Of a stretch of DNA of 59,741 bases, positions 42,250 through 49,748 are shown one piece after another. The position numbers and the translations under genes were made by a program. Under the pieces are notes generated by a model. It worked only from the letters and a program-made list of their open reading frames with translations, was not told where the DNA came from and made no database searches. The stretch's first letter is position 1, and every line of letters begins with the position of its first letter. Origin of the DNA: Sporosarcina sp. 6E9 (GTDB lineage: Bacteria > Bacillota > Bacilli > Bacillales_A > Planococcaceae); the NCBI RefSeq assembly GCF_017921835.1, contig NZ_JAGEMN010000008.1, positions 1-59,741 on the forward strand, given 5' to 3'.

Positions 42250-42284
42250 AAAAAGCCGCTTCCTGAAAGTGGGGAAGCGGCTGC
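42250..42284 (-). terminator. Expression-platform terminator of the thiM riboswitch
   Basis: GCCGCTTCC and GGAAGCGGC stem with T-run on minus between riboswitch and thiM, so TPP likely ends transcription here. Confidence 0.85.
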
Positions 42285-42316
42285 GGTTTTGAATTAGCAT
42301 CATAAAAATACGCAGT

Positions 42317-42408
42317 CCCACTTCCCTCCGCTGGTATGAACCAGATCAGGTCATAAGAGTCCGCATATCCATATGCATCTCAGTCCTTGTAAAGGACACC
42401 CCTAGTGG
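42317..42408 (-). promoter_or_regulatory. TPP riboswitch (thiM-thiW leader)
   Basis: On minus: CCACTAGGGGTG, CTGAGATGCATA, and ACCTGATCTGGTTCATACC followed by GGAGGGAAGTGGG, the THI-box core. When thiamine pyrophosphate binds, the downstream terminator would form. Confidence 0.97.
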
Positions 42409-42531
42409 CAAAATCATTCAGTTTGTTTTCCTCATCACTATAACATAGATTGATTAAAAGTAAAAAAGGGTTTATGAATTTAGAAGTCGAATACCAAAAG
42501 GATATGTTTCATATTGAATAGGGGAGATTTG

Positions 42532-42978
42532 TTGAAGGGGTACATGCCTGAATTTATCATAGCGTTACTTATTTATATCATACTCGAATTAGTTAATTCG
42601 CAAGTGTATAACAATGTCATGTCATTGAGTGTGGTATTCTCTTTCTTAGTATTTTTTGTTATTCTTTCTAAACATCGTAAAACGAATAAAAAACCGATTT
42701 CAGTTAAGCGAAAGATTACGGGACATACTATACTTTTTTCAATAGTTTTGGTGTGCATTTATTTTTCATTACCAGCGTTAACTTTTAATCAAGCAAAAGA
42801 AATAGTACTTAACAATTATGATATTACGATTAAAGAATCGTATAACGTTCCACTGGAAAGTGAATGGAATCCATTTGCAGCCAAGTGGGCTTATTGGTTT
42901 GAAGGCTATAATTCAAAGCAAGAAAAAATTTCATTAATGGTTAGTCCGGATACCGGTAAAGTATTTTTAATGGATTGA
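42532..42978 (+). CDS. Hypothetical membrane protein
   Basis: About 148 residues. Start TTG 42532 is preferred because AGGGGAG lies ~6 nt upstream; ATG 42544 is an alternative with GGGG too near. Three hydrophobic segments (about 5-22, 26-44 and 60-80) precede an extracellular part ending KISLMVSPDTGKVFLMD. No family recognised. Lies between the two TPP riboswitches. Confidence 0.55.
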   Translation: MKGYMPEFIIALLIYIILELVNSQVYNNVMSLSVVFSFLVFFVILSKHRKTNKKPISVKRKITGHTILFSIVLVCIYFSLPALTFNQAKEIVLNNYDITIKESYNVPLESEWNPFAAKWAYWFEGYNSKQEKISLMVSPDTGKVFLMD

Positions 42979-43068
42979 TAAGTAGTTGTCATGCACGTCA
43001 ACGCGATGTCCATTTCGAATTTCCATTCAAGTATGTTATACTTACATCAAAGCTGAATAGTTTGATAA

Positions 43069-43158
43069 CCACTAGGGGTGCCTTTTTATAGGCTGAGACG
43101 TGCGCATTTGCACGGACCCTTGAACCTGATTCGGATTATGCCGACGTAGGAAAGTGGG
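43069..43158 (+). promoter_or_regulatory. TPP riboswitch (thiD-thiE leader)
   Basis: CCACTAGGGGTGCC, GGCTGAGACGTG, and ACCTGATTCGGATTATGCCG followed by CGTAGGAAAGTGGG match the THI-box. A stem candidate follows at 43158-43200 before the thiD start. Confidence 0.95.
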
Positions 43159-43240
43159 CATCCACGCCTTTTATTTTGATGGTTGCTGCTTCCTGACGTT
43201 TCAGGTGTGGCTTTTAACATAATGAAGGGCGTGTTTCTAT

Positions 43241-44083
43241 ATGGTGAACGTAGCAATGACAATAGCAGGTTCAGATAGTGGTGGAGGCGCTGGAATTCAA
43301 GCGGACCTCAAGACATTTCAAGAACTTGGCGTGTTTGGAACATCTGCAATAACAGCGGTTACAGCGCAAAATACGCACGGCGTGACGGCCATTCAAGCAA
43401 TGGAACCAACGATTATTTCCGAGCAAATAAAAGTAATTACAGAAGATTTTAATGTGAAAGCGATCAAAACGGGCATGTTGTTTTCGGCTGAGATTATTCA
43501 TGCAGTTGCAGATTCGATACGGGGTAGCGGAATACCGCTCGTTGTCGATCCGGTCATGATTGCTAAAGGGGGGGCCTCCTTACTGCACGATGAAGCGGTC
43601 GAGGCACTGAAGTCTGTTCTCTTGCCGTTAGCGACTGTCGTCACACCGAATATCCCGGAAGCTGAAGTATTGACGGGCTTAACCATCAAAACGGCTACAG
43701 ACATAGAAGAGGCGGCCAAGCATATACTAGCCTTAGGCACGAAGGCTGTCGTGATCAAGGGCGGCCATCGACAGGATGTAGCCTATGCTGAAGATGTGTT
43801 TATGTCAAAAGCAGGCACAAGGTTTTCGGTTCGCTCATCTTGGATAAACACGAAAGACACACATGGAACGGGATGTACCTACGCAGCCGCGTTGTCGGCG
43901 TTTCTAGCGAATGGGGAAAAACTAGAAGATGCGGTCGTTTCCGCAAAGCATTTTATCCATGCGGCGGTTGAAGATGGTCTAATAATCGGTGGTGGTCATG
44001 GACCGACAAACCATTGGGCGTATGGCCGTCGCATGAAAAACGAAAAACTTATAGAAGGGATTGCGATCATTGGACAAAAGTAA
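43241..44083 (+). CDS. thiD: Hydroxymethylpyrimidine/phosphomethylpyrimidine kinase
   Basis: 280 residues. TIAGSDSGGGAGIQADLKTF, FGTSAITAVTAQNTHGV, VVDPVMIAKGG and NTKDTHGTGCTYAAALSAF (DTHGTGC active-site loop) are complete for ThiD, making HMP-PP for thiamine. Expression under the TPP riboswitch. thiE overlaps its end. Confidence 0.95.
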   Translation: MVNVAMTIAGSDSGGGAGIQADLKTFQELGVFGTSAITAVTAQNTHGVTAIQAMEPTIISEQIKVITEDFNVKAIKTGMLFSAEIIHAVADSIRGSGIPLVVDPVMIAKGGASLLHDEAVEALKSVLLPLATVVTPNIPEAEVLTGLTIKTATDIEEAAKHILALGTKAVVIKGGHRQDVAYAEDVFMSKAGTRFSVRSSWINTKDTHGTGCTYAAALSAFLANGEKLEDAVVSAKHFIHAAVEDGLIIGGGHGPTNHWAYGRRMKNEKLIEGIAIIGQK

Positions 44084-44729
44084 ACTACAATTATACTTTA
44101 TAATGGGGACACCAAACATAGGTGGAAAAGATCCACTTGCAGTACTCGAAGCGGCGCTAAAAGGAGGCATCACAGCTTTCCAACTCCGAGAAAAAGGAGA
44201 AGGGGCACTTGTTGATGTTGAATTGAAAGAACTAGCAGAACAATGTAAGGCACTATGTGAGGAATATAAAGTGCCCTTCATTGTCAATGACAACGTAGAT
44301 TTAGCACTCGAAATAGATGCGGACGGCGTTCATATCGGGCAAGAAGACGGCGTTGTATCAGAAGTGCGTTCGAAAATTGGTAAAGACAAACTTCTCGGCG
44401 TTTCAACGCACTCATTGAATGAAGCATTGACCGCATCAGACGCGGGAGCTGATTATGTCGGCGTTGGCCCGTTATTTGACACGGACTCGAAAGAAAATGC
44501 CGGACCTGTAGTGGGAACGGCACTTATTAAAGAAATCGTTACGCATCTGCCGGGCTTGTGTATCGTGGGAATTGGCGGAATCACTGAGGGGAAAGCGAGC
44601 CAGGTGATCCATGCCGGGGCATCAGGTGTCGCAATCATTTCGGCGATTACAAATGGTGAAAATATAGAAGAAGCGACGCGTAATATTAAAGGTCGCATTA
44701 CGCTGGCATTGACCGGCGTTGAAATGTAG
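44070..44729 (+). CDS. thiE: Thiamine-phosphate synthase
   Basis: 219 residues from TTG 44070 (AAGGG ~10 nt upstream), overlapping the end of thiD; a TTG at 44061 is too close to the site. QLYFIMGTPNIGG, ITAFQLREKGEGAL, PFIVNDNVDLALEIDADGVH, IGQED, and LGVSTHSLNEAL are ThiE signatures. Couples HMP-PP and thiazole phosphate to thiamine phosphate. Confidence 0.93.
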   Translation: MDKSKLQLYFIMGTPNIGGKDPLAVLEAALKGGITAFQLREKGEGALVDVELKELAEQCKALCEEYKVPFIVNDNVDLALEIDADGVHIGQEDGVVSEVRSKIGKDKLLGVSTHSLNEALTASDAGADYVGVGPLFDTDSKENAGPVVGTALIKEIVTHLPGLCIVGIGGITEGKASQVIHAGASGVAIISAITNGENIEEATRNIKGRITLALTGVEM

Positions 44730-44757
44730 GTAAAGACGTATAGCTCACTTTAAAATA

Positions 44758-44793
44758 CGCCACACTTCCTAATAAGAGGGAGTGTGGCTTTTT
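44758..44793 (+). terminator. Terminator of thiDE, overlapping the ribosome site of the next gene
   Basis: GCCACACTTCCT pairs with AGGGAGTGTGGC followed by TTTTT. The 3' arm contains GGGAG, the only ribosome-site-like sequence before ATG 44796. Confidence 0.9.
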
Positions 44794-44795
44794 GT

Positions 44796-45998
44796 ATGGA
44801 TGATAATCTTCTGTTCGAAGTAGAAACCGTAACACATAGACATGATTTAATCTCCTTCACATGGAAGGATGTCGGTGGACTTTATCAAGTTTATCGAGAC
44901 GAGGAACTCCTCTATGAAGGGACTGTCGCGGAATTTTACGATGGTAATTTTAAACATGCGAAAATGTATAATTATTCGATTGAACGACTTGTCGGTGATG
45001 AAGTCGTAGATGTCATCGCGCTGCAAACTTCGGCATTTGCCGAACAACGTAATCCTGAAAATCCACTTCAGTTTCTTGTGATGACAACAATTGTCGCAAA
45101 GTCGCAAATTGCTTTGTCATGGGAAGAGATTAAAGATGTCGACACCTATGAAATATATCGTAATGGCATTTATATGCAGACGGTGAAAGGAAATCGTTAT
45201 ATTGACCGCGATTTCTCTTTAGATGAACCCTATACATATCGAATTCATTCGAAGCGGCCATTGGGGAAGTCTGAAGAGCGAATGAGTCGCAGTAAGTCAA
45301 TCCTATCGAATGTATTTAAGAGATCAAGTCAAGCTTCAGCCAATGCAGAACCGGCGATGGAACGTTATACAGTTTCGAAATTAATTGCAAAGCCAAGGCT
45401 ATTGTTGGTCCCTGTTTTAAAAAGAAATCATCGAAAAAACGTAGATTATTGGAAGTTTCGCTACGCGACATTTTTATCTGAAGAATTTGTTGTCAATCCG
45501 AATCCACTGTCGAGAAATCATATTTTCAAAGGCGACGGCAGAGATTTTCAACCAGACAGTGAAAGGTATCGCACCTGTGTTCATGTGAATCTCGACTATC
45601 CCAATCACCGCTCAATGACGTTCACGAAAGATATTGGTCGTACTATCGCCTATGACCGTTCCGGAAGAGTCCGTGATGAAGGCGTCGCCTCGAGCGATGG
45701 GATTGTGTTAGAAAAAAGCGAACATCAACCAGGTGAAGTCGGTTTTCTATTGACGCATGCTGTGGGCAATCCGCTCGTTGCAGCCCCTACCGTCGATTAT
45801 GAAGTGCGAACTGTCTTCAGGCGAGATGGCACGTTTGATATGACGGGTTATCATGATCAAGCCCCTCATCACGAAATCTATATCGTCCGCGGAGAAGGCG
45901 GTGAGTGGCGAACTATCCATTTAAGCAGAAGTAAGGGACTTGCGTGGATGTCGGGAGTTATCGCGTGGCAATATTGGCGATTTTCAAATTTTGAGTGA
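44796..45998 (+). CDS. DUF3238 protein with fibronectin-III-like N-terminal modules
   Basis: About 400 residues from ATG 44796 (the GTG at 44784 lies inside the terminator). The N-terminal ~180 residues carry two repeats with the beta-sandwich pattern (HDLISFTWKDVGGLYQVYRD; SQIALSWEEIKDVDTYEIYR), like FnIII modules. The C-terminal ~210 residues (FVVNPNPLSRNHIFKGDGRD, FQPDSERYRTCVHVNLDYPN) fit DUF3238, a domain of unknown activity with metal-like His residues. No signal peptide. Its ribosome site is in the preceding terminator's stem. Confidence 0.75.
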   Translation: MDDNLLFEVETVTHRHDLISFTWKDVGGLYQVYRDEELLYEGTVAEFYDGNFKHAKMYNYSIERLVGDEVVDVIALQTSAFAEQRNPENPLQFLVMTTIVAKSQIALSWEEIKDVDTYEIYRNGIYMQTVKGNRYIDRDFSLDEPYTYRIHSKRPLGKSEERMSRSKSILSNVFKRSSQASANAEPAMERYTVSKLIAKPRLLLVPVLKRNHRKNVDYWKFRYATFLSEEFVVNPNPLSRNHIFKGDGRDFQPDSERYRTCVHVNLDYPNHRSMTFTKDIGRTIAYDRSGRVRDEGVASSDGIVLEKSEHQPGEVGFLLTHAVGNPLVAAPTVDYEVRTVFRRDGTFDMTGYHDQAPHHEIYIVRGEGGEWRTIHLSRSKGLAWMSGVIAWQYWRFSNFE

Positions 45999-46008
45999 AA
46001 CAAGCTCA

Positions 46009-46056
46009 TTGACAATGTGAATCTGGTTTGATAACATTACCTTGAATTCGAGATAG
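46009..46056 (+). promoter_or_regulatory. Promoter and MhqR-type operator of the carboxylesterase/WrbA locus
   Basis: TTGACA (46009-46014), 17-nt spacer, TAACAT (46032-46037), then TACCTTGAATTCGAGATA (46038-region), a near-match to the dyad ATCTCGAATTCGAGAT at 35-36 kb. Position overlaps the start of transcription, as a repressor site would. Confidence 0.75.
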
Positions 46057-46102
46057 TTTATATCTTAATGAAATGGGAAAAGATTTATAAGGAGGAATGA
46101 AA

Positions 46103-46708
46103 TTGAAGCATATTTTTAAACAAGGTAGCGATTCGTCGAAACCAGTACTATTGTTATTGCATGGTACAGGTGGAACGGAGCACGATTTATTGCCGCTTGC
46201 GGAGATGATTGATCCGGAAGCTTCGGTTTTGAGCGTTCGAGGAAATGTGTCCGAAAACGGCATGCCACGATTTTTCCGTCGTCTAGCTGAGGGTGTATTT
46301 GATGAGGAAGATTTGATATTCCGTACGAAAGAACTGCATGAATTTCTAGATAAAGCTGCAGAAGAGCACGACTTTGACCGCTCGAATATCGTGGCTTTCG
46401 GTTATTCAAACGGTGCCAATATCGCAGCGAGTCTATTGTTCCACTATGAGGATTCGTTAAAAGGTGCGAGTTTGCATCACCCGATGGTTCCATTACGCGG
46501 GGTTGAGATGCCGAATCTATCCGAAGTACCGGTATTTATCGCCGCAGGGAAAAATGATCCGATTTGTCCCCCTGAAGAATCCGAGGAATTGGATGAGCTT
46601 TTAAGAGGCGCAGGCGCAAATACAAAGATACACTGGGAGATGAACGGGCACACGTTAACCGGATCTGAAGTCGCTGTCGCGGCGGAATGGTACCGAAGCC
46701 AGTTCTAA
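46103..46708 (+). CDS. Carboxylesterase/phospholipase, MhqD-like
   Basis: 201 residues from TTG 46103, because AAGGAGG is 7 nt upstream and the earlier ATG touches it. Alpha/beta-hydrolase fold: LLLHGTGGTEHDLLPLAEMI, nucleophile GYSNGANIAASLL (Ser in GYSNG), FIAAGKNDPICPP (Asp) and NGHTLT (His). In B. subtilis the MhqD enzyme is under MhqR and acts in quinone stress. Here it precedes a WrbA-like quinone reductase by 28 nt. Confidence 0.85.
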   Translation: MKHIFKQGSDSSKPVLLLLHGTGGTEHDLLPLAEMIDPEASVLSVRGNVSENGMPRFFRRLAEGVFDEEDLIFRTKELHEFLDKAAEEHDFDRSNIVAFGYSNGANIAASLLFHYEDSLKGASLHHPMVPLRGVEMPNLSEVPVFIAAGKNDPICPPEESEELDELLRGAGANTKIHWEMNGHTLTGSEVAVAAEWYRSQF

Positions 46709-46736
46709 ATCAAATTCCATTAGTGGGTGAATAAAA

Positions 46737-47411
46737 ATGGGTTACTTATATAGACTATTCGGGAATACGAGCACAAAGGAGATGGATAATTTGCCGAAAA
46801 TAAATACAGCAATCGTTTATTACAGCGCAGGTGGTACAAACTATCAACTTGCACAGTGGGCAGAAGAAGCAGCAAATGAAGCGGGTTCAGAGGTAAGAGT
46901 GATGAGAGCACCTGAGACAGCGCCACAAGCGGCAATCGATTCAAATCCAGGTTGGAAAGCGCATGTTGAAGCAACGAAAGACGTTCCGGAAGTAACACCT
47001 GCCGATCTTGAGTGGGCAGACGCAATCATTTTTAGCGTTCCGACACGTTTCGGAAATATGCCAGGGCAAATGAAAAACTTCTTGGATACGACGGGCGGAC
47101 TTTGGGCACAGGGCAAGCTTGCAAATAAAGCAGTGAGCGCAATGTCATCTGCACAAAATCCACACGGTGGACAAGAAGCAACAATTCTTTCTTTATATAC
47201 GACAATGTACCACTGGGGCGCGATTGTAGCAGCACCTGGATACACAGATTCAGTTGCGTTTGCAGCCGGCGGAAATCCGTACGGAACGAGTGTAACTGTT
47301 GGCCAGGACGGTAAAATGGCGGATGATGAAGCAGCGATTAAAGCGGCGGTTCAACACCAGGCCAAACGCACAGTGAAAGTCGCGGAAGCGTTAAAACATT
47401 TAGAAGCATAA
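46737..47411 (+). CDS. NAD(P)H:quinone oxidoreductase, WrbA-like, two possible starts
   Basis: 224 residues from ATG 46737, or 206 from TTG 46791 (AAAGGAG 9 nt upstream). The flavodoxin-like body starts NTAIVYYSAGGTNYQLAQW and has FSVPTRFGNMPGQMKNFLDT and TGGLWAQGKLANKAVSAMSS, as in WrbA-type enzymes that reduce quinones by two electrons. The long form begins MGYLYRLFGNTSTKEMDN, a short amphipathic-helix-like segment as in the FMN reductase at 36060. Operon with the carboxylesterase. Confidence 0.9.
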   Translation: MGYLYRLFGNTSTKEMDNLPKINTAIVYYSAGGTNYQLAQWAEEAANEAGSEVRVMRAPETAPQAAIDSNPGWKAHVEATKDVPEVTPADLEWADAIIFSVPTRFGNMPGQMKNFLDTTGGLWAQGKLANKAVSAMSSAQNPHGGQEATILSLYTTMYHWGAIVAAPGYTDSVAFAAGGNPYGTSVTVGQDGKMADDEAAIKAAVQHQAKRTVKVAEALKHLEA

Positions 47412-47417
47412 TTGTAG

Positions 47418-47448
47418 AATATCGACTCTAATGGGAGTCGATTTTTTT
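47418..47448 (+). terminator. Intrinsic terminator
   Basis: ATCGACTC and GAGTCGAT, then seven T residues. Confidence 0.9.
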
Positions 47449-47537
47449 ATTGGCTATGTTGTTATACAAAGTAGTGGACATTTTAAAGTGTGTTAGCTAA
47501 TATGTAATACAAGATAGTGGTGTGGAGGTGGAACTGG

Positions 47538-47891
47538 ATGGCTTCATCGAGTCAGATGTTGAAAGGGGTTTTAGAAGGCTGCCTTCTTGCGGTCATCAGC
47601 AAAGGGGAAACATACGGATACGAAATGATTGAGCGATTGGGGACGTTCGGATTAACGATGGTCAGTGAGGGAAGTATCTATCCGGTTCTGCTCCGGATGC
47701 AAAAAGACGGATTCGTATCGACCGCGATGCGTCCGTCACCCAATGGTCCAAAAAGGAAGTATTATTCACTTACTGCGGACGGAAGAACTGAACTCGAAAG
47801 TTTTAAAGCGCGTTGGAAAGAACTTTCGACAGGCGTTGACTTGTTAATGGAAAGGGAGGGGGAGCATCATGAGGCTATCAAAGAGAAGTGA
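47538..47891 (+). CDS. PadR-family transcriptional regulator
   Basis: 117 residues from ATG 47538, with GGAGGTGG upstream; the frame before it is not supported. Winged-helix KGVLEGCLLAVISKGETYGY, EMIERLG, EGSIYPVLLRMQKDGFV is PadR-like. The downstream gene starts inside its end (23-bp overlap) and encodes a membrane protein with a HAAS-like domain, a common partnership. Confidence 0.88.
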   Translation: MASSSQMLKGVLEGCLLAVISKGETYGYEMIERLGTFGLTMVSEGSIYPVLLRMQKDGFVSTAMRPSPNGPKRKYYSLTADGRTELESFKARWKELSTGVDLLMEREGEHHEAIKEK

Positions 47892-48639
47892 TGAGTTTGT
47901 TAAAAACGTTCGGCTGTATTTGTTCACGTCGGGGAAAAATGAACAGGAAATTGTGGAGGTTACAGGGGAGCTGGAAGATCATCTAGCGGAACTTGAAAGT
48001 CGCGGGAAGAGTGTTGAAAGTATAACGGCTGGGTCGCCGGCGGAGTACATGGAGTCTTTGGAGAAAGAGATGACGAATGATTATGGATCTTGGTTAAAGT
48101 ACGTGCCGATTATTGGGCTACTTATTGTGGCGTATTCGGTGATGGGCAATGCGATAAATGGGGATTTTGAATTAAATATCATCCAGCTCATTGGTGTGCC
48201 TGCTGTGGGAATGGTTTCGCTAATTATCTACTGGGCGTTGTTTAGAAATATGGCGAAAAAAGAGTGGATGGGTAAGAAAAGCTTTTTTGCGTCATTTTTC
48301 GCAGCGACATTTGTTATGCTTTTGTTTATAGCAGTCGCGCTTACAAGCCGGTTTTTTGTCGAACCGTTGTATGTGGCGTCTCCGATGATGAACATTGTCA
48401 TAGCAATTATTTGCGCGTTAGTTTTTATTGTCGGGGCAATTTGGTTAAAACAGTGGGTTGCGATTGTGGTTCCTGTTTTACTATTCGGACCTCAGATCGC
48501 CTTTAATTTTACGTCGTTTAATGAAGAATGGAAAATCATCGTGAGTTGGATGATTTCGATGGTGCTTATTACGATGGTATTCGTAGTGCATTTATTGGTT
48601 CTGAAAAAGCAGGAGTTGAAACTTACGCGTCGGGAATAA
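47869..48639 (+). CDS. HAAS-domain membrane protein, PadR-linked
   Basis: 256 residues. N-terminal soluble helices (KNEQEIVEVTGELEDHLAEL, ESRGKSVESITAGSPAEYMES) fit the HAAS domain found beside PadR regulators; then about six membrane helices (~80-245). GAGGGGGAG precedes ATG 47869. Function unknown, membrane signalling likely. Confidence 0.75.
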   Translation: MRLSKRSDEFVKNVRLYLFTSGKNEQEIVEVTGELEDHLAELESRGKSVESITAGSPAEYMESLEKEMTNDYGSWLKYVPIIGLLIVAYSVMGNAINGDFELNIIQLIGVPAVGMVSLIIYWALFRNMAKKEWMGKKSFFASFFAATFVMLLFIAVALTSRFFVEPLYVASPMMNIVIAIICALVFIVGAIWLKQWVAIVVPVLLFGPQIAFNFTSFNEEWKIIVSWMISMVLITMVFVVHLLVLKKQELKLTRRE

Positions 48640-48700
48640 ATCATGTGGTTTTCGCATTACGAGAAGGATATCGTCGAGTTAAAGGGAAATTATCCAATAA

Positions 48701-48730
48701 AAAAGGAAAAGCCCGAAAGCTTTTCCTTTT
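48701..48730. terminator. Bidirectional terminator
   Basis: AAAAGGAAAAGC and GCTTTTCCTTTT flank a short loop. Confidence 0.85.
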
Positions 48731-48738
48731 ACATTAAC

Positions 48739-49632
48739 TTATTTACCTTCTTTGCCTTCTTTTTCTTCCAAAGTATTTTCAACTTTGTACTTCTCTTTCA
48801 ATTCACCCATTAAGACTGCGTATTCCGTTTGCATTTTTTCTTCGAAAATAGCGTCTTTAATTTTTTCTTTTGAATCTTCAAGAGCTGCTTCTTTTGCTTC
48901 TTTTTTATCCGTTAGGTGGATAATGTGGAAACCGTGACTTGTTTCTACAGGACCACTAATTTCATCGACTTTCATTGCGAATGCAACTTCTTCGAACTCC
49001 GGAACCATTTGACCTTTTCCGAAAAACCCTAGTTCGCCGCCTTTAGTTGCGTTCGATGGATCTTTTGAATACTCTTCGGCAAGTTTCGCAAAGTCTCCGC
49101 CGTCTTTAAGCTTTTGTTCGACTTCTTTTGCTGTTTTTTCATCTTCAACAAGAATATGGCTAGCCTCTACTTGTTCTGCTTGACCCAATTGTGCTTTGTG
49201 TTCTTCGAAATAAGCTTCGATTTCTTCATCTGTAATTTCAATGCGTGGTTCCACTAATTTACGAAGCGATAGGTATTCAACAATATTATCTTTGAATTCT
49301 TTTTCGCTCATTCCACTTTGTTCTAAAGCAGCTTTAAATGCCTCTTCGCCGCCAGTTTGTTCGACGAATGTTGCAAGCTCATCGTCGACTTCTTTGTCGG
49401 ACACTTTAATTTTTTTATCTTTTACTTCAAGATCGATTAGTTTGCCGTCGATTAATACTGCAAGGGCTTCTTGACCACCCGTTTTTACCATTGCATCGTA
49501 TAACTCATCTTTTGTAATCTTTTGACCGTCAACTGTAGCTACTTTTTCACCATCATTTGAACAACCTGCGATAACGAATGCGATTGCTAGTAAACCAGTG
49601 AGTAGCAGTGATTTCATGAACTTCTTGCGCAT
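48739..49632 (-). CDS. prsA: PrsA peptidyl-prolyl isomerase lipoprotein (foldase)
   Basis: 297 residues from ATG 49632 (MRKKFMKSLLLTGLLAIAFV), with GGGGGAG upstream. Lipobox VIAGC (Cys23). Parvulin domain ~140-230: VEASHILVEDEKTAKEVEQK, DPSNATKGGELGFFGKGQMV, SHGFHIIHL. Assists folding of secreted proteins outside the membrane. Downstream of the two-component genes on the same strand, fitting an envelope-stress role. Confidence 0.93.
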   Translation of the reverse strand: MRKKFMKSLLLTGLLAIAFVIAGCSNDGEKVATVDGQKITKDELYDAMVKTGGQEALAVLIDGKLIDLEVKDKKIKVSDKEVDDELATFVEQTGGEEAFKAALEQSGMSEKEFKDNIVEYLSLRKLVEPRIEITDEEIEAYFEEHKAQLGQAEQVEASHILVEDEKTAKEVEQKLKDGGDFAKLAEEYSKDPSNATKGGELGFFGKGQMVPEFEEVAFAMKVDEISGPVETSHGFHIIHLTDKKEAKEAALEDSKEKIKDAIFEEKMQTEYAVLMGELKEKYKVENTLEEKEGKEGK

Positions 49633-49748
49633 TATTTCTCCCCCATAAGTGTTAGATTTACTTCCATTGTACATGCGAAATATGAACAAACTATTAACAA
49701 ATGGAATTTGGTGATGAAAACTTCCAGATGCATAATTAGTAGTATACC

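Noticed and set aside
42214..42321. Upstream extension of thiM
   Set aside because: Overlaps the riboswitch terminator; true start ATG 42213.
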